From the NCBI GenBank assembly GCA_023261465.1, contig JAHFOW010000033.1, forward strand, positions 1 through 20,320: DNA of 20,320 nucleotides, in the 5' to 3' direction. Below are positions 8,414 through 15,774 of the stretch, piece by piece (position 1 is the first letter of the stretch; each line of letters opens with the position of its first letter). The DNA is from Planctomycetota bacterium. GTDB lineage: Bacteria > Planctomycetota > Brocadiia > Brocadiales > Brocadiaceae. A program made the position numbers and the translations under genes. The notes beneath the pieces are model-generated. The model saw nothing but the letters and a program-made list of their open reading frames with translations, had not been told where the DNA came from and ran no database searches.

Positions 8414-9433
8414 TTAAAACCCGACCTCCAGTAAATCCTGCACATCAATGATGCCAACGGGCGTATTGGTGTCATTAACCACAGGGAGTTGGTCGATTTT
8501 ATATTCTTTTAATATCTTATATGCCTCTGCTACGAGACAGCCGGCATGAATTACCCTGGGCGACCGTGTCATGACCTCTTTTACGCTGCAATGTAAAAAT
8601 GTTATGCCATCTCTCAAATGCCTCCGGAGATCACCATCGGTAAAAAACCCCACCAGTTTATTTTTGTCATCCACGAGACTGACTGCGCCGGGTTTTCCGG
8701 GTGTTTCCGTCATGATGGCGATCGCATCGAGCAGAGGTATGTCCTCATGCGCAACCGGATTCTCTTCATTTTTGCGCATAACCATTTCCACCGTAAGTAA
8801 TTTTCTGCCCAGGTCGCCGCCCGGATGATAGAGGGCGTAATCCTCTTTACTGAGGTTGCGCTTTTTAAACAATGAAAGCGCCAGGGCGTCCCCCAGTGCA
8901 AGCATGGCCGTTGAACTTGCAGATGGGGCGAGACCTAATGGACACGGTTCTTCAATCTTTCCGATATCAAGCACAATATCACTGTATTTGGCCAGAGAAG
9001 ATTTATTATTTCCCGTGATGGCGATCACCGTTGACCCAATCCTCTTTACAAAAGGCAGGAGCATAACAACCTCGGTTTCTCCACTGTTTGAGAGCGCAAG
9101 GACGACGTCATCTGCCACGATCCTTCCCAAATCGCCATGCCGCGCCTCTGAGCAGTGAACCCAGTAAGAGGGTGTTCCGGTACTCGCAAGGGTTGCAGAA
9201 ATTTTCTGGCCGATAATTCCGGCCTTTCCAATACCCGTAACAACAACCCGTCCTTTACATGCAAAGATTACATCAATAGCCTTTTGAAAATTGTGGTCGA
9301 TGCGGTCAATGAGATTTCTTATAGCGTCTGATTCAAGGAGTAATACCTCCCGTGCAAACACAATATCGGGAAAGGAATCTTTTTTTATAACGTTGTCCTT
9401 ATGTTCTGCTGATTTTGTGGAACGAGAACCCAT
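8414..9433 (-). CDS. kdsD: D-arabinose 5-phosphate isomerase (KdsD/KpsF type)
   Basis: Interconverts ribulose-5-phosphate and arabinose-5-phosphate, the first step to Kdo. From the ATG at 9433 it has 339 residues, close to the usual 320-340. It has a SIS sugar-phosphate isomerase domain (GIGKAG at 67-72, HGDLG at 99-103, SNSGET at 115-120), the typical HPGGDLGRKL at 203-212, and a tandem CBS pair to the C terminus. The open frame extends 49 codons further to a TTG at 9580, through an ATG at 9508, but a promoter -10 at 9500-9495 lies downstream of both, so ATG 9433 is preferred. No clear ribosome binding site precedes it. First gene of the minus-strand operon kdsD-kdsC-lptC/A-GDPD. Whether it serves LPS or a capsule cannot be told from the domain, but kdsC and lptC point to LPS. 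Confidence 0.93.
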   Translation of the reverse strand: MGSRSTKSAEHKDNVIKKDSFPDIVFAREVLLLESDAIRNLIDRIDHNFQKAIDVIFACKGRVVVTGIGKAGIIGQKISATLASTGTPSYWVHCSEARHGDLGRIVADDVVLALSNSGETEVVMLLPFVKRIGSTVIAITGNNKSSLAKYSDIVLDIGKIEEPCPLGLAPSASSTAMLALGDALALSLFKKRNLSKEDYALYHPGGDLGRKLLTVEMVMRKNEENPVAHEDIPLLDAIAIMTETPGKPGAVSLVDDKNKLVGFFTDGDLRRHLRDGITFLHCSVKEVMTRSPRVIHAGCLVAEAYKILKEYKIDQLPVVNDTNTPVGIIDVQDLLEVGF

Positions 9434-9494
9434 GGTTATTTTAAACGATTTGAAAGGAAGAGTTTTGCCAACAACCAGTCGTAACTTGTTTAAA

Positions 9495-9523
9495 ATTATA
9501 GTGGTCATTCCCTGAACATGCAA
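9495..9523 (-). promoter_or_regulatory. Candidate promoter of the Kdo/LPS operon
   Basis: Minus strand: TTGCAT (9523-9518), a 17-nt spacer, then a perfect TATAAT (9500-9495). The start point would be near 9488, leaving a leader of about 55 nt before the ATG at 9433. The -35 matches only the first three consensus bases. Its position argues against the two longer kdsD starts. Confidence 0.6.
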
Positions 9524-9573
9524 GGGAAAAGAACTGAGTTCATTAAGGTAGAGACCTGTTAAGTGTTCTATAC

Positions 9574-9602
9574 TTGACAACTTATTTCTCTTGTGCTAAT
9601 AT
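9574..9602 (+). promoter_or_regulatory. Candidate sigma70-type promoter of the M50 protease-scpA operon
   Basis: Perfect TTGACA (9574-9579), 17-nt spacer, and TAATAT (9597-9602) preceded by TG one base upstream (9594-9595), an extended -10. The start point would be near 9609, just before the ribosome binding site at 9616. It occupies the TTG and ATG that would otherwise start a longer protein. Confidence 0.68.
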
Positions 9603-9615
9603 GCCCATCAGAAAA

Positions 9616-9622
9616 AGGAGGG
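9616..9622 (+). promoter_or_regulatory. Ribosome binding site that decides the M50 protease start
   Basis: AGGAGGG lies 11 nt before the GTG at 9634 and downstream of the predicted transcription start, so it serves GTG 9634 rather than the ATG at 9601 upstream of it. Confidence 0.7.
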
Positions 9623-9633
9623 CAAACACTTTT

Positions 9634-10263
9634 GTGAACTTCAATAATTTAATCATCTTAATACCCACGATACTCTATGCTTTGACTATCCATGAGTATT
9701 TTCATGGATGGACGGCTAATAGATTCGGAGACCCCACGGCAAGGCTGCAAGGGCGGCTGACGTTGAACCCACTTGCACATATTGACATCCTTGGTGCCTT
9801 ATGCTTTGTTTTTGCCCATTTTGGATGGGGCAAACCCGTTCCCATAAACCCTTATAATTTCAAAAACCCGCGACGCGACAATGTGATTGTATCCTTTGCA
9901 GGGCCTGCCGCTAATTTTGTTTCTGCGTTGATGTTTGGCATACTCTTTCAACTCCTGAGGAGCGCATCGTTTCTCCCTTTAGGCGCTTCTGCTACATTAT
10001 TCAATCTCCTGTTATCAGGAATCGTTATGAATCTCTCGCTTGCTTTTTTTAATATGATCCCTTTGTATCCTCTGGATGGCTCTCACATCATGGAAGGTTT
10101 GTTGCCCTATCAAATGGCGCAGAAATACAAGGAAATTGAGCGATACAGCCCATTTATTTTATTGGGAATAATCTTTATAGGAAATTATACGAATATATCA
10201 ATTTTGGGTATGGTCCTGGGCCCCCCCATAAACTATTTTCTCAGATTATTTACGGGGCTATAA
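9634..10263 (+). CDS. Site-2 protease family (M50) membrane zinc metalloprotease
   Basis: Integral membrane protease of the compact bacterial M50 group that cuts substrates within the membrane. With the GTG start it has 209 residues. HEYFH at 20-24 is the HExxH zinc motif in the first membrane segment. NMIPLYPLDG at 140-149 is the NxxPxxPLDG motif that supplies the third zinc ligand (Asp148). Several other hydrophobic segments are seen (about 50-65, 90-115, 120-140, 170-205). There is no PDZ domain, so it resembles the short YwhC/Rv1735-like branch rather than RseP. Its promoter and ribosome binding site fix the GTG start. It is followed 2 nt later by scpA, a pairing commonly seen in bacterial genomes. 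Its substrate is unknown. Confidence 0.87.
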   Translation: MNFNNLIILIPTILYALTIHEYFHGWTANRFGDPTARLQGRLTLNPLAHIDILGALCFVFAHFGWGKPVPINPYNFKNPRRDNVIVSFAGPAANFVSALMFGILFQLLRSASFLPLGASATLFNLLLSGIVMNLSLAFFNMIPLYPLDGSHIMEGLLPYQMAQKYKEIERYSPFILLGIIFIGNYTNISILGMVLGPPINYFLRLFTGL

Positions 10264-10265
10264 AA

Positions 10266-11030
10266 ATGACTGATTATAAAGTAGATTTAGACATATATAA
10301 CGGGCCCCTGGATTTGCTTCTTTACCTGATAAGAAAAGAAGAAGTGAATATCTGCGATATCCCCATAGCCAAAATTACCGACCAGTATTTGCACTATGTA
10401 GAAATGCTGAAAATCCTGGATATGAATATTGTGGGGGATTTTCTGGTAATGGCCGCCACCCTTATGTATGTCAAATCATATATGCTCCTCCCGCGTACGG
10501 AAATGCCCGAACAGGGAGAAGAAGAAGTTGATGACCCGCGGTTGTCGCTGGTCAAACAATTGCTGGAATATAAACGATACAAGGAAAGTACCTTTCTCCT
10601 CGCATCAAGGGCTGCCGAATGGGAAAGAAAATGCAAACGTATCCACAGGGAAATTCCTGTTGAACCAACGGAAAAAGACAGGGAGTTGCCGCTCGACGGT
10701 GTAAGTTTGTGGGATCTGCTGCAAAGATTTTCCCAGATTATGAAGCAGACATTAATGAATGTGCCGGCAAAGGTAACCTATGATGATGTGCCGATACAGG
10801 AGTATATGAACGAGGTGCTGGAAAGGGTACATACTTATACAACGATAACCTTTACCAGTCTTTTTAAGGGAATATGTGAGCGAATTCGCATCATTGGGTT
10901 TTTCCTTGCCTTGCTGGAACTGGTTCGTTTAAAGAGAATAAAACTTGAACAACTGGCCAATTTTGAGGATATTCAGATATCATTACCTGAAAAGTCCGCC
11001 GATAAAGCAGAGGTCAGTTTACCGGTATAA
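10266..11030 (+). CDS. scpA: Segregation and condensation protein A (ScpA)
   Basis: Kleisin subunit of the SMC-ScpAB condensin, which bridges SMC heads and helps compact and segregate the chromosome. The 254-residue length and the N terminus YNGPLDLLLYLIRKEEVNI with IPIAKITDQYL are diagnostic of the family. The C-terminal 80 residues form the winged-helix part that binds the SMC head (VVRLKRI-like segment near 223-230). Starts 2 nt after the protease stop, so they are translationally linked. No scpB follows; the next gene is a Trm112-like mini-protein after a 103-nt gap. An smc gene begins at 20233 in the same direction. Confidence 0.94.
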   Translation: MTDYKVDLDIYNGPLDLLLYLIRKEEVNICDIPIAKITDQYLHYVEMLKILDMNIVGDFLVMAATLMYVKSYMLLPRTEMPEQGEEEVDDPRLSLVKQLLEYKRYKESTFLLASRAAEWERKCKRIHREIPVEPTEKDRELPLDGVSLWDLLQRFSQIMKQTLMNVPAKVTYDDVPIQEYMNEVLERVHTYTTITFTSLFKGICERIRIIGFFLALLELVRLKRIKLEQLANFEDIQISLPEKSADKAEVSLPV

Positions 11031-11133
11031 TTTTAAATTGAAATTGTCTCACCCGTTTGTTAAAATTTCAGGCTTACTAAATTTCGTAAATATTTAAATC
11101 TGGTTAAGGTTCGTCATCATCAAGGTAATCGCT

Positions 11134-11313
11134 ATGATTTCTCCTGAATTACTGGATATTCTCGCGTGCCCCCTTTGCAAGACCGATGTTCGGCTTAAGG
11201 GGGATAGCATTGTATGCACACAATGCGGTCGAAGATACCCCGTAAGAGACGATATCCCTGTTATGCTTATTGACGAGGCTGAATTACCAGAGGAATCGGA
11301 AAAGGAACGTTGA
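11134..11313 (+). CDS. Trm112/YcaR-like zinc-ribbon mini-protein (UPF0434 family)
   Basis: A 59-residue protein found by reading the gap before yidC. It begins MISPELLDILACPLCK and has two CxxC pairs (Cys12/Cys15 and Cys28/Cys31), then RRYPVRDDIPVML. This is the pattern of the YcaR/Trm112 family. Eukaryotic Trm112 activates methyltransferases; the bacterial members are poorly characterised and YcaR often sits near lpxK and kdsB in LPS gene clusters. The acidic tail after residue 46 is not conserved in the family. AAGG at 11122-11125 gives a well placed ribosome binding site. Its TGA overlaps the ATG of yidC by one base (TGATG), suggesting translational coupling. It is too short for a standard length cutoff. 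Confidence 0.88.
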   Translation: MISPELLDILACPLCKTDVRLKGDSIVCTQCGRRYPVRDDIPVMLIDEAELPEESEKER

Positions 11314-13004
11314 TGGATAGAAAGGCGCTTATTGCGGTTGTTGTTTGTGGGATACTTATGATATTGTATTATCCCTTTATTTTACCCTTGTTTTCTAAAA
11401 AAGCTCCGCCTGTTGCGGTAGTTACAGAAGAAGCGCTTTCTGAGAAACAAGAGGAAGGAAAGGCTGAAACAGAATTAAAAGCTAAACCTTTATCGATAAC
11501 CCAGGAAATACCATCACAGACAAATATTCCACCCCAGGAAGTTACGATTGAAAATGAACTGGTTCGGATGGTCTGGACAAACGATGGCGCTGCGATTAAA
11601 TCCATTCAACTTAAAAATTTCAAAAATGCGGAAGCAAAAAACACCCTGGAGTTAATTAAAGAAATAAATACAGAATATCTTCCCCTTGCAATTGATAATA
11701 TCTTTCAGAGGAAAGACTTCCGCAAGCACCGATATACGGTTGCTGAGCAGACTACAACCAAGATTGTTTTTACAACACGGCTGGAAGAAGGGGTAAATAT
11801 TGTTAAAACGGTTAACTTGCCACCGGCTAAATATCATGCCGAAATAGAAGTCGCCCTGGAAAACAACACTGATACCGAAATCCCTTTAACCTACGACATC
11901 ATTGCCTCTTCCATGATTACCCATGAAGGCACTCTTAGCGCAGATATAGCGGCTGTTGTGGGTGTTGATATGGGAAACAAAAGAACGAAACTGGTGCGTA
12001 TACTACCAAAGGAACTTCCTTCTAAAAATGAATCCGCTGGTATTGTATGGACCGGCTCGGTGAATAAATATTTTGCTACTGTTTTGAAACCACAGTCCAG
12101 TGAATGGGTTGCGTCAATCAATTCGCAGGCATTCGACGCCATGGGCCAACCGTCAAACGAAAAGTCCGAGCTGGGCAATTTTATGGTCAGCTTGCAAACC
12201 AAGCTCCGTCTGAATCCCCACGACATCATCAAACACAATTATATATATTTTGTTGGACCAAAAAAAGAGGAAGTCCTGGCGCAATATGAAAATCTGAATG
12301 CGCTTCTGAGTTACGGGTGGCTCAATTCTATCAGCAAGGTGCTCCTCGCCTTTCTCAATGCCGTTCACAGGGTAATCCCCAATTATGGCGTATCCATTAT
12401 TATAATGACTATCATTATTAAGGCATTCCTCTTCCCGTTAACAAGGAAGAGCCAGGTCTCCATGTACAGGATGCAGCAATTACAGCCCATGATAAACCTC
12501 ATGAAAGATAAATACAAACACGATAAACAGAGGATGGGCAAGGAGCAGATGCTGTTATTCAAAAAACACGGAGTTAATCCTATGAGTGGCTGCCTGCCTA
12601 TGTTTTTGCAGCTCCCCGTGTTTATTGCCCTCTTCCGCACCTTACAACTTTCTTTTGAAATGAGACAGGCGCCTTTTTTATTATGGATTAACGACCTTTC
12701 AATGCCAGATACCTTACTCAGCTTTCCGTTTCACATCCCCTTTATTGGCAATACCCTCAATGTATTACCGCTCATTATGACCGCCGCTTCTTTTGGACAG
12801 ATGAAGACGACACCCAAGGCTCCGGCAGTAGACCCTCAGGCGCAGGCGCAACAAAAGATGATGTCCTTTATGCCTGTTATTTTCGCCTTTATCCTTTATC
12901 ATATGCCTTCAGGACTTACGATTTACTGGACAACCAGTACCTTACTCAGCATCATCGAAGGTATTTTGATCAGGAAATCTACCAGAAAGATAAAAATTAG
13001 ATAG
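11313..13004 (+). CDS. yidC: Membrane protein insertase YidC (Gram-negative type)
   Basis: Inserts and folds inner-membrane proteins, alone or with SecYEG. It has 563 residues from the ATG at 11313, with AGGAA at 11303-11307; a TTG in frame one codon earlier is less likely. Residues 5-27 form the N-terminal membrane segment. Residues about 70-320 are the large periplasmic beta domain found only in diderm YidC. Residues 330-555 are the conserved five-helix core, with TIIIKAFLFPLT at 366-377 where E. coli has its groove arginine; here Lys370 takes that place. The C-terminal tail is short and basic. The usual rpmH-rnpA neighbours are absent, but mnmE follows as in many genomes. Confidence 0.96.
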   Translation: MDRKALIAVVVCGILMILYYPFILPLFSKKAPPVAVVTEEALSEKQEEGKAETELKAKPLSITQEIPSQTNIPPQEVTIENELVRMVWTNDGAAIKSIQLKNFKNAEAKNTLELIKEINTEYLPLAIDNIFQRKDFRKHRYTVAEQTTTKIVFTTRLEEGVNIVKTVNLPPAKYHAEIEVALENNTDTEIPLTYDIIASSMITHEGTLSADIAAVVGVDMGNKRTKLVRILPKELPSKNESAGIVWTGSVNKYFATVLKPQSSEWVASINSQAFDAMGQPSNEKSELGNFMVSLQTKLRLNPHDIIKHNYIYFVGPKKEEVLAQYENLNALLSYGWLNSISKVLLAFLNAVHRVIPNYGVSIIIMTIIIKAFLFPLTRKSQVSMYRMQQLQPMINLMKDKYKHDKQRMGKEQMLLFKKHGVNPMSGCLPMFLQLPVFIALFRTLQLSFEMRQAPFLLWINDLSMPDTLLSFPFHIPFIGNTLNVLPLIMTAASFGQMKTTPKAPAVDPQAQAQQKMMSFMPVIFAFILYHMPSGLTIYWTTSTLLSIIEGILIRKSTRKIKIR

Positions 13005-13025
13005 TTTAATGTGAAGAAAATTCTC

Positions 13026-13054
13026 TGTAGAGCGAAGCGGCGCTTCGCTCTACA
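13026..13054 (+). repeat. Perfect 13-bp palindrome (hairpin) between yidC and mnmE
   Basis: TGTAGAGCGAAGC and its exact reverse complement are separated by GGC. There is no adjacent T tract on either strand, so it is not a typical intrinsic terminator; seven T residues occur 20 nt later, immediately before the mnmE ATG. It looks like a REP-type intergenic palindrome and may adjust yidC mRNA stability. Confidence 0.75.
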
Positions 13055-13080
13055 CAAAAAGTAGCTGAAAGTCTTTTTTT

Positions 13081-14487
13081 ATGTCCCCCGAAATTCAGGA
13101 TACGATTGTTGCAGTTTCCACACCGTCGGGGAGGTCCTTCCATGTAATTATCAAAATTAGCGGACCAGAAGCCATTCCCTGTATTCAGGATTTTTTCGTC
13201 CATGCCTTTCATGGTAATGTAGGCACTATTCCCACATTTGCCTCCGTACAGGGCTATTTTTATATCAGGGAAGAACAAACCAATATCCCTGCATCTCTAT
13301 ATGTTATGAAACAACCCTTTTCTTACACAAAAGAGGATGTGGTAGAAATCCATACCCTTGGGTCACTACCTGTTATAGAGATGCTTATACAGGCCATTTT
13401 ATCAGATGCGATGAACAAAAAGAGAAATGTCAGGCTTTCACAGCCAGGCGAATTTACCAAACGTGCATTTCTCCATGGACGCATAGACCTTACTCAGGCA
13501 GAGGCGGTAATGCGCATTATCCATGCGCAAACAGACGCCGAATTAGCAGTGGCTGCTACGCAACTCAATGGCGTTATCTCCCAACGAATCAGGCGTATTC
13601 TCGACGAAGCGGTTGCCCTGTGTTCCTTTATTGAAGCAGCGATTGATTTTTCAGACCAGGAGATTGAATTAATATCTGGGGAAGAGATCGTGGACAGGCT
13701 GAAAACGATTGAAAAAAATATCTCGGAATTCCTCTTTCAATCAGAAACATCCAGGATTTCAAGCGAGGGCATCGATACGGTTTTCTATGGAATACCCAAT
13801 GTGGGAAAATCAAGTCTTATCAATGCACTCCTCGGAAAAAAGAGGTCGATTGTCAGTGAAATACCCGGCACAACACGGGACGTGGTTACCGATAGTTTAC
13901 ACATCGGCGGTATTCATTTTAAATTAACAGACACAGCAGGGAAGGATGATGCACAGGGCGCTGTAATATCAAGGTCCAGGGAAAAGACACGGATGGCCTT
14001 GAAAAGTGCGCACATAGTACTGCTCGTCATCGATGGCAGTACCAATATCGGTGAGCAACTCAACGAATTGGAATTGAGCGATGTGCCGGGAAGAATAATT
14101 GTCGTAATCAATAAATGTGATGTGCAACAAAAGAGGTACTTTTTCGAATTGCCGGAAATATTGAAAAAATACCCCCTTGTGCATACTTCATCACTAACGG
14201 GCGAGGGATTGGAAAGACTTAAGGAGATGTTGATAGAGAGCGTTCTGGGCGGTCAAATAAATCAGACGAGTAGCCCCTCGCTTTTTAATGCCCGCCAAAG
14301 AGAGGCATTACAGAGGTCTTTCCTGGCAATTCAACAAGCCCGGCTATCAACACAAAATAATGAAAGTTACGAATTTATCGCATTAGACCTGCGCGCTGCA
14401 ATCAATGCGCTCGGTGAAATTATTGGAGAAGTAACCACAGAAGATATTTTAGACAAAATATTTTCTGAATTTTGTATTGGAAAATGA
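13081..14487 (+). CDS. mnmE: tRNA modification GTPase MnmE (TrmE)
   Basis: With MnmG it builds 5-aminomethyl or carboxymethylaminomethyl groups on wobble uridine of certain tRNAs. The 468-residue protein has the N-terminal folate-binding domain (DTIVAVSTPSGR near 7-18), the helical domain with GEFTKRAFLHGRIDLTQAEAV, a G domain inserted in it (GIPNVGKSS 237-245, PGTTRD 262-267, DTAG 284-287, NKCD 344-347) and the C-terminal CIGK (465-468), whose cysteine is family-specific. All key motifs are intact. The ATG follows a run of seven T residues and has no clear ribosome binding site. It overlaps no gene; the next start is 1 nt after its stop. mnmG is not in the window. Confidence 0.97.
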   Translation: MSPEIQDTIVAVSTPSGRSFHVIIKISGPEAIPCIQDFFVHAFHGNVGTIPTFASVQGYFYIREEQTNIPASLYVMKQPFSYTKEDVVEIHTLGSLPVIEMLIQAILSDAMNKKRNVRLSQPGEFTKRAFLHGRIDLTQAEAVMRIIHAQTDAELAVAATQLNGVISQRIRRILDEAVALCSFIEAAIDFSDQEIELISGEEIVDRLKTIEKNISEFLFQSETSRISSEGIDTVFYGIPNVGKSSLINALLGKKRSIVSEIPGTTRDVVTDSLHIGGIHFKLTDTAGKDDAQGAVISRSREKTRMALKSAHIVLLVIDGSTNIGEQLNELELSDVPGRIIVVINKCDVQQKRYFFELPEILKKYPLVHTSSLTGEGLERLKEMLIESVLGGQINQTSSPSLFNARQREALQRSFLAIQQARLSTQNNESYEFIALDLRAAINALGEIIGEVTTEDILDKIFSEFCIGK

Positions 14488-14488
14488 A

Positions 14489-14956
14489 ATGACAACGAGA
14501 CCTTCATGGGATGAATATTTTTTGCGCATTACCCGGGAAGTAGCCCAGCGCTCCACATGTCTGCGGAGACAGGTAGGGGCAGTCCTGGTAATGGACAAAC
14601 ACATCCTGACAACCGGTTATAACGGAGCGCCGAGCGGACTTCCCCACTGTCTTGAGATTGGCTGTCTGCGTGAGCAATTAAAAGTGCCGCCCGGTGAGCG
14701 GCACGAACTCTGTCGTGGCCTCCACGCCGAAATGAACGCACTGCTTCAGGCTTCACATTATGGAATAAAGATTGCGGGAGCGACACTCTATACCACAACC
14801 TACCCATGTTCCTTGTGCGCAAAAATGCTCGTAAATACAGGCATCAAGCGCATCGTCACCCTGACCGATTATCCCGATGCGCTTGCCAAAGAAATCCTCT
14901 CTCTGGCAAATGTAAAGGTAGAGATTGTAAAGCTGGAAAGCCTTAAGAGGGAATAA
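14489..14956 (+). CDS. Deoxycytidylate (dCMP) deaminase
   Basis: Zinc enzyme converting dCMP to dUMP, which feeds thymidylate synthesis. It has 155 residues from the ATG at 14489; an in-frame TTG at 14477 would add four residues but overlaps mnmE, and GGA at 14479-14481 suits the ATG. Zinc and catalytic motifs: HAE at 79-81 (Glu81 the proton shuttle) and PCSLC at 106-110. The insert CLEIGCLREQ near 54-63 with further cysteines is typical of the ComEB-like dCMP deaminases rather than cytidine deaminase. It is joined to mnmE with a 1-nt gap and precedes the nrd genes, so it is in a nucleotide-metabolism setting. Confidence 0.92.
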   Translation: MTTRPSWDEYFLRITREVAQRSTCLRRQVGAVLVMDKHILTTGYNGAPSGLPHCLEIGCLREQLKVPPGERHELCRGLHAEMNALLQASHYGIKIAGATLYTTTYPCSLCAKMLVNTGIKRIVTLTDYPDALAKEILSLANVKVEIVKLESLKRE

Positions 14957-14961
14957 TTTGG

Positions 14962-14997
14962 TTGCACAGGAATTTTCATTTTATTTGTGCAAGTTTT
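14962..14997 (+). terminator. Possible weak terminator after the dCMP deaminase gene
   Basis: TTGCACA (14962-14968) and TGTGCAA (14986-14992) pair exactly around a 17-nt loop, followed by GTTTT. The stem is short and the T tract poor, so the terminator reading is tentative. It starts six nucleotides after the stop codon. Confidence 0.35.
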
Positions 14998-15051
14998 GAG
15001 GTGACGTTCGTGTGAGGTTATGAATGGTAATAAGATAAAACTACGAATATC

Positions 15052-15103
15052 GAGCACCGAACAACATGAGAATTGAAAATACCTGGAATAGAAGAGGGTG
15101 CTC
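15052..15103 (+). repeat. Long-loop inverted repeat upstream of nrdR
   Basis: GAGCACC (15052-15058) and GGTGCTC (15097-15103) are exact reverse complements 38 nt apart, followed by ATTTT. No known riboswitch or ncRNA is recognised. The rest of the gap 14957-15239 holds nothing I can identify apart from the promoter and possible NrdR box listed separately. Confidence 0.35.
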
Positions 15104-15149
15104 ATTTTGGGCTTAATTAAAGGGATTTTCTGGCCTTCAAATATTCTCC

Positions 15150-15178
15150 TTGACATTCTATATCTTGTATGGTAATTT
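15150..15178 (+). promoter_or_regulatory. Candidate promoter of the nrdR-nrdD-nrdG operon
   Basis: Perfect TTGACA (15150-15155), 17-nt spacer, TAATTT (15173-15178) with TG one base before it (15170-15171). It is built like the protease promoter at 9574. The leader before the nrdR ATG would be about 55 nt. Confidence 0.5.
15153..15168 (+). promoter_or_regulatory. Possible NrdR box overlapping the nrdR promoter
   Basis: ACATTCTATATCTTGT matches the known NrdR box ACACTATATATAGTGT at 12 of 16 positions by my count. It overlaps the -35 element and the spacer, a suitable place for repression. NrdR boxes usually occur in pairs; a weaker AT-rich partner may lie at 15186-15201, 33 nt downstream, with a poor second half. 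Confidence 0.35.
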
Positions 15179-15239
15179 TCTGTCTATGCAATATATGACT
15201 AAGTAAGCAGCAAAACTGTTAACATTGAGGCGCTATTTT

Positions 15240-15752
15240 ATGCAATGTTTGTTTTGTAAGGTAGATAATGACAAGGTCGTAAACTCCCGCACGTCGGTGG
15301 ATGGCCTGAGCATCAAGCGCCGCCGTGAGTGTCTGGGTTGTGGACGCCGGTACACCACCTATGAGCGGATCGAAGAAAACCCGCTGCGTGTGGTAAAGAA
15401 GGACGGGAGCCGGGAGGCATTTGACCGCAGAAAGATATTAAATGGTTTCATGAAGGCATGTGAAAAAAGACCCGTCTCTACCGATACCTTAGAAAATATT
15501 GTGAACGAAATTGAACGGGATATTTATAATAAGTTTGACAGGGAAGTGTCTTCAAATTTTATCGGCTCACTGGTGATGCAAAAGCTGAGGGTGCTGGATA
15601 TGGTCGCTTACGTACGGTTTGCGTCTGTGTATCGTGAATTTAAGGATATTTCAGAGTTTATTGACGAACTTAAGCCGTTGATGTCGGGTGCAAAGGATAA
15701 TAAGAAAAAGAAAAAGGACGAGGGTGGCAGCCCTTGCAATGTATCTGTTTAA
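15240..15752 (+). CDS. nrdR: Transcriptional repressor NrdR
   Basis: Represses ribonucleotide reductase genes according to the ATP/dATP state bound to its ATP-cone. From ATG 15240 it has 170 residues. The zinc ribbon uses Cys3, Cys6, Cys31 and Cys34 (MQCLFC and CLGC), and the family hallmark segment SIKRRRECLGCGRRYTTYER is intact. The ATP-cone begins near residue 50 (VVKKDGSREAFDRRKI). The upstream TTG at 15225 would place five residues before the zinc ribbon and is unlike the family; GAGG at 15226-15229 serves the ATG. The tail past residue 150 is Lys-rich and not conserved. nrdD starts 22 nt later. A possible NrdR box in its own promoter suggests autoregulation of the operon. Confidence 0.95.
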   Translation: MQCLFCKVDNDKVVNSRTSVDGLSIKRRRECLGCGRRYTTYERIEENPLRVVKKDGSREAFDRRKILNGFMKACEKRPVSTDTLENIVNEIERDIYNKFDREVSSNFIGSLVMQKLRVLDMVAYVRFASVYREFKDISEFIDELKPLMSGAKDNKKKKKDEGGSPCNVSV

Positions 15753-15774
15753 CATTAGACCCAAAGGGGAAGGC

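Noticed and set aside
9434..9580. Longer N terminus of KdsD from a TTG at 9580 or an ATG at 9508
   Set aside because: The promoter -10 (9500-9495) lies downstream of both starts, and the ATG at 9433 gives the usual family length.
13006..13278. 90-codon minus-strand frame across the palindrome and mnmE start
   Set aside because: It is antisense to the conserved MnmE N terminus and has no ribosome binding site or recognisable motif.
15688..15774. 29-codon N-terminal extension of NrdD reaching into nrdR
   Set aside because: It overlaps nrdR, and the ATG at 15775 has a good ribosome binding site and matches the ATP-cone start.
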